A stretch of 64,000 nucleotides of DNA, taken from NCBI GenBank assembly GCA_019044685.2, contig JAGTXX020000007.1:310001-374000 (forward strand), read 5' to 3'. The notes below the pieces were generated by a model. That model had not been told where the DNA came from, made no database searches, and saw nothing but the letters and a program-made list of their open reading frames with translations. This DNA is from Nannochloris sp. 'desiccata'. Its lineage: Eukaryota; Chlorophyta; Trebouxiophyceae; Chlorellales; Chlorellaceae. A program made the translations under genes and the position numbers. This document shows positions 21,592-30,682 of the stretch, piece after piece (positions within the stretch are counted from its first letter, which is position 1; every line of letters starts with the position of its first letter).

Positions 21592-22085
21592 TTACTCAAT
21601 TTCCAAAACATCTTTTGCTACCAACTTGGGATGTGCCTCCAACTGCAAAGTGGAAAAACAGAAAATAATCAGAAGCGGTAAAAACTATGCAAGCCAGAAA
21701 AATGACGATTCTTGTATGTTCAAAAAGTATAAAAAGAATCAGTTTGAAGCCTTAGAATACTAAAATATGACTTACATCTGCGACACGATGTTGAAGTGCA
21801 TTAAATTTATTTGTTTGGAAAAATGTATATGCAATCAGAACAGCAAGAGCAAAACCGACGACTGCAAACAAGAAAAAATGTTAATAATTATGAAGGAATG
21901 TGGGATTGCTCCAGGAGTTTACAGGACTAAGTTCCGATTATATTTTAACAAATACTCTAGGGGGCGTCTCTAAGCCTCTAAAACCTAGAGAAGGTGAAAC
22001 GAGAACAGAAAACAAGCCCATCGCTAGGGCATTTAAACTCACTTGCGAAAGCGAGAATAAACCCGGCGGTCGCATCGGGACTCAT
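21592..22085 (-). CDS. 59-residue single-pass membrane protein, three exons
   Basis: I do not recognise the family. Exons 22043-22085, 21776-21861 and 21592-21642 join with consensus splice sites (GTGAGT/TTTGCAG and GTAAGT/TTTGCAG) in phases 1 and 0. They give a 59-residue protein starting MSPDATAGFILAFAIVGFA. A single hydrophobic helix spans residues 7-29. A polar helical tail of 30 residues follows and ends VAKDVLEIE. There is no typical signal cleavage site. It is probably a small membrane subunit or anchor. Three clean junctions with one open frame make it likely real, though transcript evidence is absent. Confidence 0.6.
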
Positions 22086-22391
22086 TCCTGCCGTTGAGGT
22101 ATCTTGCAGAAGCCACCGCATTCTATTCACGGTCGAAGAGTAGTCCGATGTCTTTGCTAAATCTCTCTTTTTATGACTTTGAATATTTCTCTGTTGAAAA
22201 TGTGTCTTTACAACGCTACTATTAATCTTTCAGCAGGATTAACTTGATAAACATATCCCATTAAAAATTTATTACTGCCCATTTCTGCCCCTGCGGTGCA
22301 CCTGAAATCAAGATGCTCCAAAAGGCATCTCTCTCTGCTGGTAAGAGGTCAGAATCGCCGTCAGCACCCAGATGGAAAAAAGTATAAGTTG

Positions 22392-22886
22392 CTATTCAAC
22401 AAAGCATTTATTCGTTTTGTGCCATTCATCTATGCCTTCCTTTGGATACTCTTCAAAACATTCATCGCCTTCTTTGACGTCGGGCACTACCCAGGAAGCC
22501 TTGCTTCCCAGCATCATATGCACGACGTGGGGCGGGATTGGCAAACCTGTATCAATAGCACTGGCAAAGGGGTAAATCCAGTGCCCCCAGCTCTTATCGT
22601 GAGCCCAAAGATGAGTTCCGCACTTTCCACAAAAAGAACGGATATTAGTGCTGGGCTGCATTTCTTCCTCGGAATTGTCGGTGGGGAGAAGAACTGCATA
22701 GGTTTTGATGTGTTTCTTTCCTTGTATCTCGAGAGAATCGTTTATGCCCATGATATTGATAGCATACCCTCCTCCTCCATCTACTTTGCGGCAGATTGAG
22801 CAGTAGCACCGCAAAAAAGGATGAGGAGTATGAGAAATAAGTCTGAAATTTACAGCACTGCACCGACAAGAGCCTTGGAGCTCCAT
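22392..22886 (-). CDS. GFA-domain (glutathione-dependent formaldehyde-activating enzyme/CENP-V family) protein
   Basis: The 164-residue, intronless protein starts at MELQGSCRCSAVNF (ATG 22886). The GFA/Mss4-like fold is marked by zinc-binding cysteines in GSCRCSAV, RCYCSICRK and FCGKCGTHLW. The rest matches the family layout with a C-terminal WHKTNKC. Members of the family are found in bacteria, fungi and algae; few have a proven substrate, so formaldehyde handling is a family label rather than a known activity. The frame continues upstream of the ATG only through a TTG codon. Confidence 0.88.
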   Translation of the reverse strand: MELQGSCRCSAVNFRLISHTPHPFLRCYCSICRKVDGGGGYAINIMGINDSLEIQGKKHIKTYAVLLPTDNSEEEMQPSTNIRSFCGKCGTHLWAHDKSWGHWIYPFASAIDTGLPIPPHVVHMMLGSKASWVVPDVKEGDECFEEYPKEGIDEWHKTNKCFVE

Positions 22887-23569
22887 TTTGAGAGTTTCAC
22901 GCAGCAAATAAAGTACTAGTATGCCCTTGTTTACTCATTACTTTAAGCTTTCAAATAAATTAGAAGGTCAGAAAACGACGGCCACGACAGCTACAACACA
23001 TAACCTTTGTGTATTTTGCACGGTCCTCTTGCATAAAAAAAAGTAAAGAAATGAGGCAGCTTCTGGGCTTGTTGGCTAAACCTTTAACTAAAGCCTTTAA
23101 ATCAACCTTCAATTTAAATTAAGCCTTTAAGCTGGCCTATCGTTTTTAAAGTCTTTATTAGATTTAAATGAAGGCGTCTCTTGTCGACAGAGTCATATTT
23201 ACACTTGAACTTCTCCAATCTATGGGGAGTATCTTTAAGTCAAACCATTATAATAGCAAACACATTGTGAAAAAGTATTTAGGGAAACATGTATATGTAA
23301 CGAGGGGGAAAGGGTAGCAAAGAAAACAAAATCTAAGAAGAAAGGAGCTCCGTTGACGTGGCTGAGCTCCACAGGTCTCAAAGTTTTCATTAGTCAGTCA
23401 ATGGGCTGAAAACAATCAAGAAGACAGGCGGGAGGTCAAATTCAGGGTTTATTTACTTAAAATATGTCAGTAATTAATCAAAGAGGGGACCAAACAATAT
23501 TTTGGGGACAGGTAAGGAGGTGGGCGGAAGAAACTAAACAGAGAGAAACTTGAGTTTTCAATACCTAGA
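22887..23569. other. Intergenic region, no gene seen
   Basis: This 680 bp AT-rich gap between two minus-strand genes holds the GFA gene promoter and the 3' region of the LysM deacetylase gene. A short partial repeat of TTTAAATTAAGCCTTTAA-like sequence occurs near 23085-23135. I see nothing else. Confidence 0.5.
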
Positions 23570-26207
23570 CTACACCATGAATGCGTTATTTGTGGCATTT
23601 GCACGATAGGTAGCAGAAGTAGGGGTATCTCCTTTAACAACTGTACCATCGTCTTTAATAGAAGAAGCACCACTTCCATTACCTCCCTTGAAAGACGTTT
23701 TCACCTTCAAAGAGGCGATACCACCTACAATTGCACCATTCTGCTGCTGGTGTGACTTAAATTGGTGGCCATTATTCTTCTCTTTAGATGACCCAAGGTC
23801 GTCCTTTCTTGCTGCGGCACGTTTACGACGGACGCAGAGCACTGTTGTGAGAATAGCAGCGAGCAACAGAACTCCAGCGCCGACAGCAATCCCAATGATA
23901 GCAGGCGTAGAGAGCGCAGAGGAAGAAGAACTAGAAGTAGTAGGAATATCAACAGGCGCATTACCAGAAGCATCAGCAAGGCCGGTAGGATCTTCAATTT
24001 TAACTCCAGCTTTATAAGCAACTGCTGTTGGTGCGCCGACAGCTGTCAGGCCGAGCGCATTAAGAAGAGATTCAAACTCCCCTGCTTTGATTTCCTCGTC
24101 TAATTTCACATACGTCGCAGCAGGCTCTTCAGTAGCAATGATGGCTTTGACTTTTAAAGCGTTGGGAGTAGGCCCAGCGGCAGCCGCTACGGGGGCAGCG
24201 GGAGCGGTGGCGGTGGCGGCGGTGGTGGTGGCGGTGGTGGTGGTGGTGGCGGCAGGAGTAGGAGTAGTCGCCTGCAAAAGGCTCCTGCTTCTTCTCTTTG
24301 CTACCACAGGTGTCGCAGCTACAGTAATACGATCAGGGAAGGTCTCCAATAACTGCGATAAAATATTCATTACGTTGTCATGCCCTTGCTCTTTAAAACC
24401 AGTTTCACTCATGCCCTGTAGTACAAATTCCACCTCTACTCTATCAGCAGGACCAGTACTAGCAGGTGGAGTACTGGTAGTGGTGGTTTCTGGTATGACA
24501 GGAGCTGTCGGGGTGGTGGTGGTGTTGGTGGTAGTAGTAGCATCAGGAGGGCAGGTGTTGGTATCGCAGCACGCAGCATAAGGAGGGATTTTCAATACAG
24601 TGCCAGGAGCAATACTGGTGCCGATGCTTTTAAGAGAATTGGCAGCAGCGATGTCATCGACGGTGGTGCTAGTCTGCTCAGCAATGGCGTAGAGGTATTG
24701 ACCAGGTTCTACAGTCCATTTCTTGCATTGAGAAGAAGTAGTAGAAGAGACAGCAGGGGCAGCAGGGGCAGCAGCTCCAGCATCTGGAGCCGCGGCGGGA
24801 GTGGCAGCAGCAGCAGCAGCAGCAGGAGTTCCTGCAGCGGCAGCAGCAGCACCGCCATTTTCACAGGAAGCATCCCACGGAGGAATTTTAACTACTTGAC
24901 CAGGTTGAATATTCGTAGCTGTCACTCCAGGATTCAGTTTCAGCAAATCCGCAGCAGGCACGCCATGCTTTCCAGCAATCAGATCAATATAATCCCCATT
25001 TTCGATAGTATACTTCAAACAAGGTTGTGGGGGTGCAGGAGCCTTCAAATCAGTAGGATTGCATTTCAAGGTAGTTGCCAATTGACTGGCAGGAACTGGA
25101 TTCGCCATCCAGTCAAGCATTTGCCTTACCGTCACAAAGTATACGTTGGGTTTGGACAAGGCATAATCGATAAACTCATTTGTTTTAGCGGTGCGTTCAG
25201 GAGTAAACCAGGGAGCATGGACAAAGATAGGGAATGGAGCACGATTACCGTTGTAAGCTTGATCGAAATTTGTTTTAAAAGTAGTAAGTAAGTCACCGCC
25301 AAAGCCCTTATCGGGATCCATGGTATAAGCCTTTAAATGAGTGTTTACGGTATCGTACGGTAAATTCCACATGGGTACTTCCCACAAACCGGGGTATTTC
25401 TCAGTTTGTGTACACTGGCCCTCAGGGAAGGTCCAGTTACAGTACTGGGGGATACCATTATCAAAAGTATAGGGGTAGAGCCGATTTGCAAAAGTTTTGC
25501 TGGTGTAGGACATCTCGCCAACAAACTCGTTGATGGTTGAATCGTAGAGAATATTATTTTCAGCTAAAAGACCACGGACGGTAGGATTGTGGATCAAATA
25601 GGGGGAGCGGAAACCGACTAAATCAGTCAAGGGGATGCCACATTGGGTGTTGAGGAAAGTGCGGACACCCATCATCTCTTCCTCGATTCCTTTTAAAGTA
25701 GGGTTAAGCTGAGCATGGTTGACTGTGTGAAGAGCAAGTTCATGGTTTTGTTCCCATAATGTCTTGGCAAGTTTGCAATCAGTGCCAACTTGGTTGACAA
25801 ACCATGTAGCAGGGACGTTGCATCCATTGGGGTTCTTATGACCGTCGGTAATGCTGCGAACAGCTCTATCTGAGATCGCGCTGATAGCGTCATCGTGCGT
25901 AATAAGGACAAATTGAGGAAGTTCGGCAGCAGGAATATTGCCTGGTGCTGAGATGCTAGGGCAATGGCATTTGGTTGCAATGGTGCACTTCGATGGGTCG
26001 CAAGTGTACCCAGGAGCGCCTAAACCTGCGAAATTTTTAGAAAGATAATTTATAAGTATTCTTATGTAGATATGTAGTAGATTAGTGAGTGAAAAAGCCA
26101 GAATTTACGCCTTGAAAATATAGCATCTTGTTCTACTGAACATCCAACTCACCAGTACATAATGAAGCCGTTGAAAGTAGCAAGAGGGTGACAATGAAGT
26201 TTCTCAT
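23570..26207 (-). CDS. Membrane-anchored polysaccharide (chitin-type) deacetylase with two LysM domains
   Basis: Exon 1 (26153-26207) encodes a signal peptide starting MRNFIVTLLLLSTASLCTG. Exon 2 is 23570-26025. The phase 1 join gives 836 residues. The CE4 deacetylase domain has the metal/catalytic motifs THDD (61-64), HTVNH (118-122) and RSPY, so it is probably active. LysM domains at about 354-402 (CLKYTIENGDYIDLIAGKHG) and 452-500 (CKKWTVEPGQYLYAIAEQT) bind N-acetylglucosamine polymers in other proteins. Ala- and Thr-rich linkers, a SEA-like region with RRSRSLLQ, one transmembrane helix (about 725-748) and a basic cytosolic tail follow. It probably modifies or senses GlcNAc-containing wall or foreign glycans at the surface. 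GFAT, which feeds UDP-GlcNAc synthesis, lies 2.4 kb away. Confidence 0.88.
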
Positions 26208-27133
26208 TGCTACCTATGCTCTATGTAAACTATAATAAATAAGAGAGACGCCTGTAAACGCAAAAGTAATGTATTTGAGTCAGTTTTTTTCCAACCGTGT
26301 TTGGCATGGTTTGGGACACATTTTCAACCGTTGAAGCATCAAGTCCAACATCTGACAAACAGATCATGACATGAATAGCTCATTGATATCAATTGTGTAA
26401 TTTCAGAAGTAGATCTGTGCCACATTCCTCAATCTGCAAATTCCAACCACCCAACTTCCTTGAATCAACACCCACTAGGTGCTTACCTCTTTTCAAAGAC
26501 TCTTCGCTGATAAGCAAGACTATACTATGCTACTTTACTATACTATGCTACTATGCACGTTCCAGATTAAAGCCCAAATTGTGGGCGACTGCCGCGATGC
26601 AACTTCCACTAAAGAAACGAAGAAAAACTCACCAGTGACCCTGCTGGGCCTGCTCGGCTCTACAATCGTCTAGCTTTTTGCTTACACCTCCTCCCTGACA
26701 GAAAATTTGCCACAGATGGTCTCAAATGTTCAGGGCACATGTTAAAGCTCTTTCTCTTGGGTTCCCCCCGCAAACGGAGGGAGAGGTTGCAACCCACCGG
26801 TGACGGTGGTCGGTACAGGGAAAAGAAGAAAGACTGAAAATGAAGACGAAACTAATCAAGAATAAAAAAATGCATAGAAAAAATGCATACAGAGAAAAAC
26901 AAAACAGCCAGTAGACAGTTAATATTTTACAATTTTGTTAATCTTTTACTTTACACCGCCATGTTCCATCACCCCAGTAAAGAAAATTTCGATGTCCTCT
27001 ATTTTATTGCAATCCAACATCCAGCACCAACATATAAGTCACAACATATTTATTCCAAGTATTCCAAGTATATATATCCAACATTAAAGAGAATCAACTA
27101 CTATTAGCAACTATGTTGTTAATGTTCTTCTCA
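26208..27133. other. Intergenic region, no gene seen
   Basis: This 925 bp gap is AT-rich. It holds two adjacent copies of an ACTATACTATGCTACT-like unit near 26518-26553 and a short GC-rich patch near 26763-26815. Plus-strand open frames here are short and featureless. It should include the promoter of the LysM deacetylase and the 3' UTR of the TPP gene. Confidence 0.5.
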
Positions 27134-28451
27134 TTATTTCCCATTTGGCCGTGGTGGCAAGGGCGGTAATTCGTGGAGAGCACCTAGCCTTCCTGCCGCA
27201 GAGCCTACTACTCCACTAATAGCACCATCCCCACCATTACTACCACCGAATGCAGCCATAACTGCAGCAGATTTCCCTTGCGGCGTTGTTTCAGCTATCA
27301 AGTGCCATCCATTGCATTTACTTTGCTCATGCCACCTGTTGGCGCTCGTATGTCCCCACCCAACTAATCTATATAGAAACGACGCTACCTCTGCAGGATC
27401 TTTTAGCGTCCATTTTCCCGCTGTACTTTTGCATTTCGTAGAAACTAAAATACCACTCCCTGTGCCAGTTTCTGCTAAAACTTGAAACGCATCTTCATCG
27501 GTGCGATCGTCTCCAATGTAAACACAAAAAACATCTTTTTCATCCAATCCTAGCATTCTAACTAAATGTAACAATGCAGATCCTTTATTCCAATCCATTT
27601 TTGGTTTGACTTCTAACACTTTCCGCCCTCTGGTGACGTGTAATTCTTGATGCTCTGTCATCACTTTGTCAACCGCTGCAGTGACCAGATCATAATCTTC
27701 TGGTGCACAATTCCTAAAATGAACACTCACACAGAATTTATTGTTCTCTACTGTAGATCCCGGTATTTTATTAATTGCATTCCATAATTTCTCAGCAAGC
27801 TTCATCATCAATGGTTCATATTGAGCTGCTGGTTGGAAAGTGGCGCCGTCTTCTTCAATCAATTGCCCATCGACTTTTATTTTCGGCCCAGCGATATCCA
27901 TTCCATGACTGCCAGCGTAGAAGAGTTCCTTTAATTGGACAAACTGCTCTACCTTTTCTCTTCCTCTACCACTAATAATTGCGGTGGGGAAGAGACGAGC
28001 TACCCGACGCACTGCTTCTCGCATGTGCTCAGACATGTGTGCGGCATCAGGATTGTTTACTATTGGAGTTAGAGTCCCATCGTAGTCTAGGAAGATGGCA
28101 ACGAGTTTACCAGCTGCAGCAGCTTCGAATTGGTCGAAATTTTTTAGCACGCAAGGATGCGATTCCTATTAAAAAAAGGGTAAAGAGAAACAAATATTCG
28201 GATTGGTAAAAGGCGGGGGAGGAAGACTGAAATATTAATAAGTATCTTGATCAAATCCAAGGAGAGGTAGGGAATGTATATAGCATCAACAACAAGTGTT
28301 CTGCGACTCTACTTACCTTCCATGCTTCGTAGAGAACGCGTTCTTGGTTGATAGAAGCAGCAGAGGCATCACGGTGCATCGTGTTCACGCTGCCAACACT
28401 GCCCTGGCGAATATCCTCAGAAGGCTCAAAGCTTATCCGCGAGTTTTCCAT
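27134..28451 (-). CDS. Trehalose-6-phosphate phosphatase
   Basis: The enzyme dephosphorylates trehalose-6-phosphate, a sugar-status signal, to trehalose. Exons 28317-28451 and 27134-28165 join in phase 0 to give 388 residues. The HAD-superfamily motifs are intact: FLDYDGTLTPI (motif I), TAIISGRGREKV (motif II), LYxAGSHGMDI, KPKMDWNKGSAL (Lys of motif III) and YIGDDRTDEDAF (motif IV). It is a stand-alone TPP like plant enzymes, with no TPS domain. The region YEAWKESHPCVLKNFDQFE spans the intron and matches the start of plant TPP domains. The Gly/Pro-rich tail has no known role. The window also holds SnRK1 beta-gamma, a target of trehalose-6-phosphate signalling in plants; that link is contextual only. 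Confidence 0.95.
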
Positions 28452-28955
28452 TGCTACAACTAACAGATGGGTTCTCCAGTTGATCGAATTAAGCTTTAGA
28501 GGCTTCTAAAAATATTAAAAATGCAAGTAAGCCAAGAAGTGATGAATTTCAATGACAACGTTTTGCCTGAACACAACCACAACCAAGTTCGGTGCAGCTT
28601 CTTTCCAAACTAAAGCAATTAATGAATATAAAGAGCAAAAGGACTTGGTTACGAGGGAGCATTCATCGCCGGAATAAGAGAGGAGATTGATTAGAGAATT
28701 AAAATTAAGGGTCAAGTTAAAGCTTGTGAATTCTCAGGGGACTGCCTTCAACCAAGAGTATTTGGCTCCGATGTTCGAGTTATAACTTTAAAAATGGAGT
28801 TTGCAGTGCATTTTAATCAACCAAAGGTAAATTTCTGACTTCCGATTAAAAGTGCGTTCAACGGTTAAAAGCGATCTGATGATCAGAAAAGCGTGCAAAT
28901 TTTAGATTTATTGGACAATGGGCTGCTCTTAAACCTCATCCCAATATTGATCAGC
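28452..28955. promoter_or_regulatory. Divergent promoter region of TPP and the DUF707 gene
   Basis: About 500 bp separates the start codons of the divergent TPP (minus) and DUF707 (plus) genes. No other gene is seen. Specific elements cannot be assigned from sequence alone. Confidence 0.4.
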
Positions 28956-30371
28956 ATGCAATGGTTGGGAAGCTGTTGCCTTTTACTAAATTTGCTGTTG
29001 GCATGTCAACTGCTACGTATTGTCAACGCCTCATCTTCAAGAAAAGAACCCTTACAGCCCGATGAACTAGCAGTACCTGCAAGCACAAAGCGATTTGCTT
29101 TAATAGTAGCTCCAGCAGGCCCTTCATCACGCCACCAAGAATGGCTTGATTCCGCCCGCCTAAACGCTGGCCGAAACTGGGACCTAGCGCTCATTTACTA
29201 TGGCCCGGATGGAGACAAGTTCAACTGCAAAGAATGTGTAGCAGTAACAGTAGCCTCCTGCGCTAAATGGCGCTGTCTGTCTGGATTTCTGAATTCCACA
29301 TTGTGGAACGATGATCTGTACCACCGCTACGAGGCTGTAATGGTTGCAGATGACGACTTGGGCATGAAGGCAGGGTCTTTAAATATGTTTTTTAAAATAT
29401 TTAGAGATTACAGATTGATATTAGCACAGCCATCTGTCTGTCCGTAAGTTGAAACTGTCTTTTAGTTTATTTATTCGCTCCCTTTATTGACTAGTTTCCC
29501 GCCCAGCGGTGTTCTTTTCATTTCATTTAAAAATCCAAGTTAGTTTCTCATTTCCTTTTTCTCTAATATGCAGGAACTCGTATTCATTCTGGCTGCAAGT
29601 TGTAGGCCAACGTCCTTCCTCTATGATGCGATTTTCCAACTTTGTAGAGCTTATGGCACCTACCTTCACTTCGTACTATCTAGATACAACAGTTAGGAAG
29701 ACCGTCGGGGAGGCCTATACAGGATGGGGTTTGGACTTCGTTTGGCCATTTTTATTAAATTTTCCACGCAATAAGGTGGCAATAGTGGATGGAGCGTGTG
29801 TACAACATGCACGACCGACTGAGGGGGATGGAAGGCAACGTGTTTATTTTGCAAATATGCCACGAAATGCGTAAGTTCACACATATTTGTTCAAGGTTTT
29901 TTTTTTCCTCGCTCTACACATTCATATTTTTCTTCTATACCTCTTCTTTATCAAACTTTCATGATAAGTTAGGATATAAAATACAAAACTACTAATCTTT
30001 ATATCCAATATTATCCCTACAGGTATCAAGAAAAGGATTATTTATTAGAGAAATTCAATTATAATGAAAAATCTTTGGCAGAGTTCAATATGTCGGTGTG
30101 GCAACCTGTTACTTTTGGGATGCTTCCTCTCGGAGCCAAGCCTATAAACCCACCTCCAGAGCTAGAACCAGTAGAAGAATACAGTGCTTATGTGAGTTTA
30201 TCTCGTGCCTTTAGACTACATATAGGAGGTCTAGAAGGAGGTGGAGCAGCAGCAGCAGTAGCTTCTTTAATTCAAAAGATAGGGGTAGGGCTTGCTGGAT
30301 TCTTTCTAATAGCAATTGTTTTATCGCTATTTAAAAAGATGGGTAGATGGAGAAGAAGACGTAGAGCTTAA
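28956..30371 (+). CDS. DUF707 family protein, secretory-pathway membrane protein
   Basis: Three exons (28956-29443, 29574-29870, 30023-30371; both junctions phase 2) give 377 residues. ATG 28956 begins a hydrophobic signal/anchor, MQWLGSCCLLLNLLLACQLL. The DUF707 core is clear: FALIVAPAG, NWDLALIYYGPD, KWRCLSGFL, YEAVMVADDDLGM, FFKIFRDYRL, NSYSFWLQVVG, NFVELMAPTF, TGWGLDFVWPF and VDGACVQHARPT. The DDD and GWGLDF motifs resemble those of glycosyltransferase-like families, and DUF707 is thought to be Golgi-associated in plants. A second hydrophobic helix lies near the C terminus (GVGLAGFFLIAIVLSLF) followed by KKMGRWRRRRRA. The catalytic activity is unknown. Confidence 0.88.
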
Positions 30372-30682
30372 TTGACCATTTAAGAAGTAATCCCAAGCAA
30401 AAATACGTGTTAAATTCTGTTTTTATGTCTTTATCTAACTAGTGGTATGCTTTACGTGTGGCCGCCTCCCTCCCCGGCTTTCTGTTGATGTTATTTTCTA
30501 TTTTTTAATTGTTTTGTCACGATGATCTATACCTGTTCTTTCGTAATCACTGTATATTCATCTTTATTTACATTCATTCATGAAATTTGGCAGTGTACTT
30601 AAGTTTAAAGACTTATAAAGACGGCGACCGTGAATTAAGATAAATAAATACACACACAACTACACGTAAACTTTTGAAATGT
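30372..30682. other. Convergent 3' region, no gene seen
   Basis: About 310 AT-rich bases separate the stop codons of the DUF707 gene and the CDPK-like kinase gene. They are likely 3' UTRs and polyadenylation sequence. Confidence 0.5.

Noticed and set aside
21422..22097. Several plus-strand frames (113, 68 and 65 codons)
   Set aside because: They overlap the introns and exons of the 59-residue minus-strand gene and have no features.
26393..27107. Plus-strand frames of 60-80 codons upstream of TPP's 3' end
   Set aside because: Non-conserved, AT-rich and without splice partners.
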